From Oryzias latipes (taxonomy: Eukaryota > Chordata > Actinopteri > Beloniformes > Adrianichthyidae), in assembly GCF_002234675.1 (NCBI RefSeq), contig NC_019881.2:17052494-17116493 (forward strand): 64,000 bases of DNA, read 5' to 3'. Under the pieces are notes generated by a model that had not been told where the DNA came from, ran no database searches, and worked only from the letters and a program-made list of their open reading frames with translations. Position 1 is the first letter of the stretch; each line of letters opens with the position of its first letter. This document shows positions 13,301-25,300 of this stretch, one piece after another. The position numbers and the translations under genes are program-made.

Positions 13301-16300
13301 TTTTTCCTTTTGAAAACCATTCTCTATTTTAACCAGCAGCCACCGCTGCCTTTAAATCCTAGTCAACATGACGGAACATTTGGGATTAAAAATGTTCAGA
13401 ATTGTCACAAGGATGTCTGAGTTTGAGTCTGTTTTCCTCTTTTTCCCAGCTCTCAACTGGAATATTTCCCTCTGTAACAAACAAATCTTTCATTAAACCT
13501 ACAATTATGAGAACTTTCTTCTTGTGCTTTTTCACTTTTGACTTGAATTAACAGCACTTCTTTAAAAGTTGGAAGACGTTTTTCCTCCCCACATGGACAC
13601 AGACAAAATGGCAAATGAAGCGACTAAGAGCTTTGTGCCTCTGGAATGCTGACTCTTTCCTTTTCAAATCCAGCTTTAGTTTGGCATTTCTCCTCTTTCC
13701 CTTTGAGGCTTCAGTGTTTTGAGAGGAACGCAACTCTTCTGCGCTGTTATTCAAGCAAATCATCTTCAGTCAGCTGCATTCAGAGACTCTAATCACTGTC
13801 TTTTAGTTTGACTGATTTTTAGATTGGACATTTGGAGGAAGTGGCTTAGCTCTCCTGTTTGCAGCAAATCATTGTGGTTAAAACTGGAAAACTTGGTGAG
13901 ATTCTCAAGTTATTAGTGATTCTGGAGTGTTGGGATTTTCTGTTCACTCTCAGATTCTTTGAAAATTACAATATGATCCAAAAGTGGAAATAAGTTAGTT
14001 TCCAACATGGGAAACAATCAATCAGCCAGAACTGTAACCATCTGACAGAGTTATGGTACATTGGTGGGCTCAAGCTACCAGATAGCCCTGACATCTCAGA
14101 TGTAAACCTCTACAAAACCTCTGGCTCCTATTGAGTTGTGTAATTTGCAAAGTTAATCGTCCATGTTTTGAACTTGTTTGTTCACTTTAGGATCTTAACA
14201 TCAAATAAACACTTCATCTGCTTTGTTTTAAAAATGCAATTCTCTTCTCGGACAGTCAATGATTTATTTTTGATTTATTTTTATCATCCCAAAAGAGCAA
14301 ACAGCCTCTGCTCCCGAAGTATTCATAGCTCTTGTGAGGATTCACTTCAAAGACCCACTCCAATCATCTTTCGATACATTGTAAAAGCATTCCCAGTGGA
14401 ATTGTTATCATGATTATGCCGTTTTTTGCAAAAATTCTTGGTTAAAGTTTCTGCAGTGCAACAGGAATTCTTTAGAACTACTATAATTTTTTTTTTTTTT
14501 TTATTAAAACGACTTGTAAATGGCAACTGGAACAAAGGTCATCTGTTTTTTTTTAACATGCTTTTAGAATATTGGTCATTTTGCACATAAGCTGTGTATT
14601 TTTACATTTTACAAAACTATTTTTTTAAATGCAAGAAAATAACAAGCTCTCAACTCCCTTCTTTTAAATTCAGCGCCAATAAAAAAGCCAAATGCTCTAT
14701 TAATCAGTTTGAACTATCGTTGTCCACTTTTCGCGTTAACCATGCAGAAAAATAACAGTTTTTTTCTTCTTCACACCACTATTGTAGCAAATTCATCTTT
14801 ACAGTAAAACTTATCTTTCACTGCTCGATTAATTGCATTTTTACAACTCAAGTAACTTTTTTTTTTTAACTGTTTCCGTTTAAAATGCCAAGCTGGGGTT
14901 TATGTGAATGGTAGAAAGGCAAAAGCAGTTGACAGTATAACATGCTGTTCGAATGTGGCAACAAACACGCAGATTCGGGTAAAACCACGGCTTCTTTTGA
15001 TGAATGTCTCATTTCACGAGTTTGACGGTCACTGTGATGTTTTGTCTTTCATTTGATGAATGCAAATAGTAAGTGAGTTGCATCACAGGAGGCTTTAGAG
15101 CATATCTTCCAGTATACTCCCATGCTGTTTGCAGTTGTTTGATTCCCTTCTATGCTTTTGGTCACCATCTCTTCACCTCTTCTTCCCCCCGTAGGCATTT
15201 GTTTACTTTTGAGTAAGCGGGAGGGAAATGAAGGCGAGAACTGTCAACAAACTCTTCAAAGAGTTTCCTTGTTTCCTAAATGTTTCAGCAAGTGACATCC
15301 AGTGCAGTGTATTTCTTTATTTCTACATTTATGAAGTCACAGTACCCCTGTTTTCTGGCCACCTTTTAGCAGTGGATCCCTGATAAAGTCAACTGCAAAT
15401 GCGCAGATATAGATCTTTGCAGCTACCGTGTGTGTCTTGGTTCCACAAGGACCATTTACTCCTTGGAGGGCTGAGTCATCCATAGTGTCAGGTATTACCT
15501 GTGCTGGGGAGTGGGAGCGGGACGCCCTCCTCTGTTGGATGACAGGAACTGCAGGTTCCATCAGGAAAACACGGAGTAAACAGTAAAATCACAAATAAGC
15601 TGAAACCTTTTGACTTTTCGACTACAAGTAAGATGTTTCTGGTTTTTCAGGGCATTTTTATAATACATTTGCAAACATAAATTTGAAGAATATATATTTT
15701 ATAAACAAAAGGTGCTAGTGAAGTCATTTATAGTTGACAGGTAAAGAGAGCTATCATTTATTTCTCTTTTGCGATTCTGAAACGAAGACTTTTTCTGTCT
15801 CCGGAACATTTGTGATCATATAATAACTAATAAATGACCAAGCTGATATGAAACTGAGTTTCTAATTAATTTCAGTTTAGAATTTCATAAAAACACATTT
15901 TTAGTTTCTTAAATCATAGAAATCTTCCATATGGACTTTCATATATATATATATATATATATATAATTTTTCTAATTTTTCTTAATTTTTTTTTATTTAT
16001 TACCTCTAAAAGGATTCATGTCATTTCAGTTTATGAGAGTTTGCTGCCATCTAGCTGCCATCTAACATTGTGAGATTGGGACATCTTTGTTCAAAATCTG
16101 TTTCATTATTTTTCAAAAGGAAAAATACATAATTTTTCAAAATTATTCTCTGGATAAATGTGATGGGCTTTTTTTTTTACCTTTTTCCTCCTAAAATTAT
16201 AATATAAAAATAATTTTTGATTTCTCAGTGAACTCTATACTAAGTCATAAAGCCTTAATTTTAAAGTCTCACCATTTTTTTTTTCTTAAAGACCCTCTCT

Positions 16301-19300
16301 GGTCATCTTTTGATCTATTTTCAAAAAGTTTCCAGTGGTCTAAGTCGTTATAGCCAGAATCTAAATAAATGCTCTAATATAGAACATAGTTTCTACAGAG
16401 CAGCAGGAGTTTATCAGAAATTCACGTATGAGTTGTGGGCATGGCTATTATGCTCAGAAAATATAAGTTTAAGATCAATTTTCTGTAAAAATATACTCCG
16501 TCATGAAAAAATTCCACAAGAACCTGTTAAAAACACCAAAAACATGATTTTGATTGGAGCGGGTCTTCAAAAACTACTAAAATTTTTATATAAAATGTTA
16601 ACAATATAGAACTTTTTATTAGTTTGATCATTCTTTGGCTATTAAATCAATTTCTACTTTCTGGCAGCTTCTGCTTTGTTTTGTACGGTGGCCCTGAAGT
16701 GCAAAGCATTCAACAAATCACTCGATACAAAAACATTTTTAAGATCACAACAACAATTAAAAAAAAAAAAAATTTTTAAAAAGCAGCATTACATTTTAGA
16801 AAACAAAACAAAATTTCAGAAACCAAAACTTGAAAAACAAAAATGACAAAAAAAAAACATTTCAGAAAACAAAATTAATTTCCAGGAAAAAAAGAAATAT
16901 TAAAAAATGAAAACATTTCAGAAAAAAAAATTCCAGAAAAAAATGAAATATTAAAAAATGAAAAACATTTCAGAAAAAAAAAATTCCAGAAAAAAAATGA
17001 AAAACATTTCAGAAAAAAAATGAAATATTAAAAAATGAAAAACATTTCAGAACACAGAATGAATTTCCAGAAAACAAAACGAAATCTTCAAAAATGAAAA
17101 ACATTTCCAAACCGGAAGAGGCAGGTACTATGGGACAACGCTGATTGGATGATGATTTTTGTCAATCATTTGAACTGAAAAGTATTTTAAATGAAGCAAT
17201 GCCGGATTTTATCGTCCAAACAACAATGTACTATAATAATCCACGTATTTCCCATTTATATATCAAATAAAAAATGCAGCAAACTGTTAATGAACTTTAA
17301 AATTATTTTTTTAACATTTCGCCTGACACACGGTCACCCGGAAGTAGTTTGTGAGCACTTTTACTTTGAACGCTGTGCGCTAATGTCTACGGCTGCGAGG
17401 TTCACGCTGTCAATCATCTTTAGGTAAGAATCAATTCTGTGATCTTTTCTTTTGTCAGTCACATGTCTCTAAGGATGTTAATTTTAGGATGTTAAAGTGC
17501 TGCTTTGAAAAGATAATTTCTTTTTATCTTGCGCATGCGCAAAAAGAACCCGATGGAGACGAACCGTCTTCACATGAGAGCCGTTCCCGTTTTTGGTGAC
17601 AACATGAGAGAAAAAGCTCCGAGCCAGCCTGATTCTGTGATTTATACAGTAATTACAGTAATTATATGGCATCAGTGTTGCTAAAAATCGACTTTAAGAC
17701 TGAAATCAGTAAACAAGTTCTTATGGGAAATAATATTAAAGTGCATTGTATATTTTTGAACCATGCATATACACATATACTGAAACTTAAAAATGAACTT
17801 TAAAGTTTATAAAATACTTAATTGAATTAACATGTGATATTTCTGCAGGTGAAGTTTCTCAAAGCGAAGTTCCAGAAAGGTTTGTGCTGCAGAACAGATG
17901 GCAGCTCTACATGGGAATACAAGAAGACTAAAGTCATTCATATCATTGTGCAGTGTACAGCCAAGTCACCATGATTTATGTGAAATGTAATCAATAAATA
18001 TTATTTAACCTTAATATCTAATTTTTTTTTTTAAAATTGCAGGTCCTTTAAAAAAAAGTCTTTAACCTGCTGCATAAGCCTGATTAGTTGTAAATGATGC
18101 AGTGGGGAGTGAAAAACGAAGCACAATTCCTGGCTTTAGTGTCGGGCTGATGATCTGGAAATCACATCTGAGGAATCGCATCAAACACTTGTACAACTCC
18201 AAACAACTTAATGTTCCTTTAAGCAAAACTCCAGTTTAAAATGTTCATATTAGACTTGCTTCATTTAGGAGTTTTTCCATGTTTACCATTTTAGGTTTTA
18301 AAGCTTTATTAACAAAGTTGATGTTTGATTTTCAAAGCTGTTGTTTAGAAATGTTTCTTTGTCAATGACAAAACTGAATGCTGACGTGAGGATTGTAATA
18401 ATGGATATGAAAATAAACAAATTTGTTTCATAGCAATGCAGTATATTTATTGAAAACTTAACATGAATACGTTATTCAGTAACAGAAACAAAGAAACAGT
18501 TGTGGATTTTCCTTTATGGGCTTCTTCATGCAGTCAATCAAATGTTGCGCTTACAATCAGCATTTACTCAGCGTACCTGTCAGTCACATTTATTAGAGGA
18601 AAAAATGCATCTGGGAAAAGTCTGTTTGTGCTTAACAACTATATCAAAAAGAGTCATGTCAGGAAAGGTTTGTCCACATTGCTGCTCAGCATCACATCCA
18701 GAGGAAGATGCACAGGTAAGGGACCCCAGTTCCTGCTCGTACATGCTTGCAGCTTCCTCTGCCCTGGACTCCAGCTCCATTGAAATCCCTGACAGAGATA
18801 AATTAATAAATTAAAAATCCCTGACAGAAAAACATCAGCTGCCGTTCATCTTTCATTCAGGAAAAAGTTGAGTTCATCAAAATGAGGAGAAAATGGGTTA
18901 AACCAGAAATTCATTAGGGAGGGGTCAAAACACCAAACTCAGAATAAAATACATTATTTCAGTCTTATAAAAAATACATTCTAAAACAATTTGGTATTCC
19001 TCCTCTGCCTGAAAGACTAAAACGTTTTTTTTAAAGATTTATTTTACACTACAGACTTTGCCACCTTTAGTTACACACCTGGACGTGTCTGATGATGTGC
19101 ACATCCAGTCATTTACTGTCATGTTTCTGTGCACTGACACACTCTAAAGTCACAGATCTTAATAGTGTGAATAAGAAGCATTCATAACTGTTATTCTGAG
19201 ACACAAACTGCTGCAGTTTACCTGACAGCTTTGCTGATTTATGCTGCTGGTACACCTGTCTGAGAATCCTGCCCACGTGACCCCCCCCCCCCCCTCTCCA

Positions 19301-22300
19301 GCTGATGAGGTAACCTGTCATTAACGTATGACTGAAAGATCTTGGATCTGTCTGTAAACACCCACCTAGAAATCACGTTTAACGCTACATTTATTAGATC
19401 AAACAAATGTGCCTCCATACCTTATCAGTGGATGGCGGGACTGCATTTCCTGATGTGCGCCGTCTTTAACACCCGTTTCTTCGCAGCTGCTGCTTTAGAC
19501 AGAATCCTCTCACGACATTTTGAAACATTTGTAAACCTGGTTGGTGTTGATATTTCTGCGTGCGTTCTGTCATCACATCCGCTAAATATTCAAAGATTAA
19601 CGTTTATGTTAACGTTTTACCGTCCCTTTCTTTGTTTACCTGCAGAACGGACGTCATCCACACAAACTACTTCCGGGTGACCGTTCTGCTTCAGACGAAA
19701 TATTCAAAAAATAATTTAAACCTTCATTATCTGTTTGCTGCATTTTTGATTTAATATGTAAATGGGAAATACGTGGATTATTATAGTACATTGTTGTTTG
19801 GACGATAAAATCCGTCATCGCTTCATTTAAAATACTTTTCAGTTCAAATGATTGACAAACATCATCATCCAATCAGCGTTGTCCCATAGTACCTGCTTCT
19901 TCCGGTTTGGAAATGTTTTTCATTTTTGAAGATTTCGTTTTGTTTTCTGGAAATTCATTCTGTGTTCTGAAATGATTTTCTTTTTTTAATATTTCATTTT
20001 TTTTCTGAAATGTTTTTCATTTTTTAATATTTCATTTTGTTTTTCTGAAATGTTTTCATTTTTTTTATTTCATTTTGTTTTCTGGAAATTAATTTTTTTT
20101 CTGAAATGTTTTCATTTTGTAATATTTCTTTTTTTTTCCTGGAAATTAATTTTGTTTTCTGAAATCTTTTTTTCTTTTTTTTCTTTTTTATGTTTTGGTT
20201 TCTGAAATTTTGTTTTGTTTTCTAATATGTAATACGCTTTTTAAATTGTTGCTGTGATCTTAAAAATGTTTTTGTATCGAGTGATTTGTTGAATGGTTTG
20301 CACTTCAGGGCCACCGTAGTTTTGCTTGCTAAACAAATAAAGCAAAAGAAGAAACTAAAAAATGTACAAATTGTATTTCTGCTATCCTTCTTTACTTTTA
20401 AAGAAGGTAAAGAGCATCACGATATTTATTTTCTTTTTTGAAAAATTTGAGTATGTGCTGTTGCTAGAGACCAATCGGTGTCCACTTTCTTTGTGGTTTT
20501 TCTGAAATTGTATTCTTATAGTTCAGGCAAAATTTTGACAAATCAAAATAATGTGATTCTCAAGGCTTCAAAACTGTTTATTGCAGTTAAATGTTTTTTG
20601 CACCAAGTTATAAAAAAAGTTTATATCTTTAAAGCAACCACTTTCTATCTTTAAAGTTAAAGATTAAACCATGCCAGCTAGGCAACCGTGGTTAAAAATC
20701 TCTGTTTGGTGTTCAGATTTCTCTGACTTACTGCCGCTGTCTTCTTCTCAGATAGAGATTGAAACAATGGCTCTACCTGACTACACATTCCCTGAAGAGG
20801 AGAAGCCTGAGGAAGGAGAGGAGGAGGAGCTGACCCTAAGGCCCCAACCCATCCCTCAGGGTTCTGGGGGGTCTGGTGTTCTGATGGGTCCAGAAACACA
20901 GAAAGGTCTGAAAAATATGCCTACTTGGATCTAGAAGGTTGTTATGAGTGTCTGTGGATCCACTTTGAGAGGAGATCTTTTTCTTATGAAGTTGTGGAGG
21001 CAGCTTTACAAAAAATTGTTGTCAAACATCATCTGGTGTGTTGTATTTTCCAGCTGCATGTTTTCCATTTAACTAGCAGTCGATGGTTAAATGTGTCGAG
21101 TGTTTTTAGTCATCTTTCTAACCAAATCATCATTGTGATCTCCAGAACTCATCAATGATGTGTTCTTCTGTGTGTTTAATACCTAATCTTGTCTCTAACA
21201 AGAGGTGGAGCTGCGTCAGGAGCCTGTTGATATTCTTCATGCTTCCGGGGATTTGGGGGGCTCTGGGTCTGGGTCCGGAACCTCAGGAGCTTCTGGAGCC
21301 TCTGGGTCAGGAGAATCAGGAGATTTGCTGATCTCTGGAGATATTATTCTGATTTCTGGAGCCTCAGAGACGTTAATCAGCTCTGAGGGATCTGGAGAGT
21401 TCCTGATTTCAGAAAAAACAGACTTTACAATACCTTGGCACACCTCAGGATCTGGATTTGAATCTTCTCCCTCTGGAGCTTCTGGAGACTTGACCTCTGG
21501 ACACTCTGGAATTTCCATTGAAATCCCCTTTGGTTCTGGGGAATCTGGGGAATCTGGGGAATCAGGGGACCTGTCTGGGATCTCCCCAGACCCGTCAATC
21601 TCAGGGGCCTCTGGAAGCTCTGGGGTTTCTGGAGACCCTGCTGAGTCCGGGGACCTTGGGATAACTTTAATATCTGGAGGTTAGTACTCTTATTTTGACA
21701 AAGATTGTCAACTTTTTTTGTTAATAACTTGTCTTTTATCCCATTCGTGCTTTTTGATTTAATTCCATTTAACTGCTTTCCTTTTTAAATGTAGTTAAAT
21801 GTTGATCTTCATCATTGGTGTTTTGTTGTTTGTCTTTTGACCTTTATCTCTTTCTAACTGCCCATCTCATCTACACTTTACTACTGATCATTCATTTTAA
21901 ACTTCACCTCCCCAACCATTGGCTCCAACAAGACGAGAAGCCGTTTGTCATTTCCAAGCATGAGCCTCAGGAAGCATCAGTTGCTTCTGGGGAGATCTCT
22001 GGAGTTTCATCTGCAGACACAGAGATCTCCGGGACCTCCGGGGTTTCTGGTGTCTCTACTTCTGGAGACGATGAGGAACCAGTAACTGTAATCATTGAAA
22101 CCAAGGAAGGTCAGTCTTAAATCTAGATTTGTGAGAAATGTGTTAGTAAAGAAATAAAGCTGTGTGTTGTGAGCACAGGTTCAGAAAAAGGTGTGTATCA
22201 TAAATGTCATAAAGCATTTGTGCAATTCGTCTACTCTGATCCTCAATATCAAATGGCAAGATTTAAGTGGACAAGGACTCCGAAGTCAGAAGCTACGTTC

Positions 22301-25300
22301 ACACCAGACACATGTGGGCACGTTCAAGAACATGCCGAACAAATGTGCTCATGGTGTTCACACAGGACTGTAGCACATGTCCTCACAATAGGAAGAGGCA
22401 AAATGTCAAAGCGAGTCTAGCTCTAAGCTTTTTTCTTTCACAGCTTTATTCCGATATATAAAAGACTTGGTGTCATATAAGTCCTGCAGGGCACAAACTG
22501 CAGTTGGCAGTTCCGTGTTTCACACATACATCCCTACCAAATCAGAATCCCCGATTGGTAAAAGTTCCTCTGTTTGGCATTCAAGCAGTAATTCAGTAGT
22601 TCAACCAGTTAAACTTTCAGCGCGCATTCAATGAACAGCCAGTTTCTACGTAAAGCCTGAAAACTGGTTTAAAAAAATTGGATAGCAACGCAAGAGATTT
22701 ATGCCAGTTGACGAGGCCGATGTGTTTGAACGTAGCATTCGTTTTTATGATTCCTTTAAATGCTAAATCTCTTCCAACATTACACACATGCAACTAAAAT
22801 CCTATTTACCATGCGTTTTGTGTATGTGTTCTGTGTTGTCTTGCATAACTGCTACATAAATCATACTTTGTGTTATTAAAGACCCACTCTGATGAAAATG
22901 CTTGTTTAACATCTTTTTGTGGCATTTTTCTGACAATGGAGGACTTGGATAAAGAAAATTAAGCTGAAAATGGCAAATTTTGTTTGACCTTAAAAGACCT
23001 TATGTATGACTTAGAGAATACACTGGGAAGGCCACAAGCTCCCTGCTATAAGCTGTCAGCAACAGGTAGGGTAAGGGCAGTGGGGTTGCTTTGCGCTAAC
23101 TGTGCTACTCTGAACCCGTGGCGAATTTCTAATTAACTACTGGAGCTCTCCAGAAACTACGACCTAGAAACAACTGATTTTGGGTAAAATTGTCATAATC
23201 ATAAACAAAAGACAACTGGAAACGATTTAGAAAAATATCAGATGATCAGAGTGGGACTTTAATGTCAAATACTTTTAGTCTAACATCCATTCTTCAGCTT
23301 AATGTTTCAGCTATTGTTTTAACACAGCTAAAAAAGACAGCCTCGCTGCGGCAAACAGCAGCCTGCTGATTTGCCAGATGTCCAGTCGTGTGTCCATGAT
23401 GATCTAACCTGTTTCTTTAACACCTAATCTTGTCTCTAACAAGAGGAGAGGGTGCTTTCAACCACACCAGAGACCCCACAGGAGGGGGCTACTAGTATAG
23501 AGGAAACAGACAGTTCAGGGTTGCCAGAGCCCTTTGAGCCAAAGGAGCCTGATGAGCCTAAGATTGACATATCAGGTCAGTACTGAGCAACTCTAATACA
23601 GAACAACATGCATGGAGAGGTTGTCATTCCGGATCTAACCTGGACTGGTTCCAGTCAGTTTGGGAAATTTGACCTTTTTAAGGATTTTACTACTATTTTT
23701 ATTTTTGTTATTTCATTAAAGATAATACTTGGTTTAGGATTATTTTTAGGGTGCCAACCTAGTGACACTTTAAGGCTATGTCAGAATTCCCTCACTACTC
23801 CCTAACTCCCAAAAAATCTAGTGCCCTTGAATTATAACGCAATTTAAACCCGTGCTCACTATTTTCTTCTTTTTTTTTTAAACGGCAAATATGACCTCTC
23901 CCATTAGCCCAGGTAAAAACCTAATAAATATGAACATTTTACGAAGACTATTTATGAATCTGTGTTCTCATGATAAAAACTTGGATGATTAAAAGAAAAT
24001 ACATTCTCATTCATGTTTTGCCAAATGACAAAAATGAATTAAAACTCATATTGCATTGTCTATATTTGCCAATCTAGTGAGCATAGGTGCCATTGACTGT
24101 ATATGAGAAATGGACTGGGTGACCCCTCCAGCCTCGCATTCCAAACATGACGTACCTTCTGACTCCAAGAAGCTAAAGTCTATGGGATTTTGACCATTCT
24201 TGTTCTGATCTCTTTTTACTTGTCCTTGCCAGTCCTAATTTTTTTCTATTTTTTCTGTAGTGCAAGTATTTCAAGCTAAAAACTGGCTAATCAGTTTACA
24301 GCTATGTGTATAGCTCACAATGTCAAATGTTCAAAACATTTGATTCTCCAGATACCACTTTCTACTGGTGGGTGTTGGGACTTCCAACAAGTTCACTCCT
24401 GATTGGTGCGAGTGGTTTCCATAAAAATGTTGCTAGACGCGGTCTAGCTCCATCTTGGTGGCATCTGTTTCATGAAAAAATGGCGACCGAATTGACTTAG
24501 TTTCATTGGAACTGCCATTTTCTATGGGTGATGTTGCACTCAATCAAGTTCTCATATACAGTCAATCGATGCACACTAGTTTTTCATAGGGACTACTGGG
24601 AAATTACCAGGGCACTGGAGTTTGGAATTGTCGATTTGGATAGACTGGCAAAATAGTGAGCGCACGATATAGTGCGCTGAGTAGCGAGGGAACGCGGACA
24701 CAACCTGAGAATATGTAACTAGCCTGCATTACCATTAATGGCTCATCCTCACGTTGTCATGGCAATTAGTGTCCTGTCATTTTAGATTGATGCTCCTACT
24801 TTTTAAGTTTCCTTCTCTTGACAAAAAGCCACAGGAGCAACAGGTATACAATTTCTTCAACGCCATATTCATGTGTTTTATGATGTTGCATACACTATTT
24901 ACAAGGGCTTAATGCAAAGATGCAAAGATTTGAATTACCAAATAAAAAAAGCAAATCAAACTTTGATGAAGGACAGCTAATAAGAACCGGAGAAGCATTT
25001 CTACATCACCTACCTCGCATACTGTAGATCATGCATTACCGTGATCCTTTTAACGTTTCTTTCATCTACTTGTTTTTGATTTGGCCCAGGTATGCCCACT
25101 TGCCTGCTGTGCACATGCCTTGGCACCTCAGTCTACTGTGATGATTTGAAGCTGGACAGTGTACCACCTCTGCCCAAGGAGACTACGCACTTCTATGCCC
25201 GCTACAACAAAATCACCAAGATCAACAAGTCTGACTTTGCCTTTATGAGTAGGTTTCCTCTCTGACATGTTAGAGATGGTTCTCATTTATCTAATGTGGT

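Noticed and set aside
16840-17100. Regular A-rich 'ACATTTCAGAAAA' repeats that look array-like
   Set aside because: Not a CRISPR array: a vertebrate context, no unique spacers, and the same array occurs inverted at 19920-20220 as part of transposon arms.
17383-17960. Spliced ORF joining the ATG exon at 17383 to the exon at about 17849
   Set aside because: The join at the best donor and acceptor produces an immediate stop (AG|G TGA), so it is not coding as read.
18463-18783. 106-aa frame and its antisense inside the foldback element
   Set aside because: No similarity to a transposase or host protein was recognised; kept only as part of a transcript-like module.
21237-21518. 93-aa Pro/Glu/Ser-rich frame on the minus strand
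   Set aside because: Antisense of the Ser-Gly repeat exon of epyc; the repeat composition keeps the opposite strand open.
24840-24858. Possible 9-nt micro-exon in epyc (after GCCACAG, before GTATAC)
   Set aside because: Consensus signals are present by chance often in such sequence, and the exon 5 to exon 6 join is already in phase without it.
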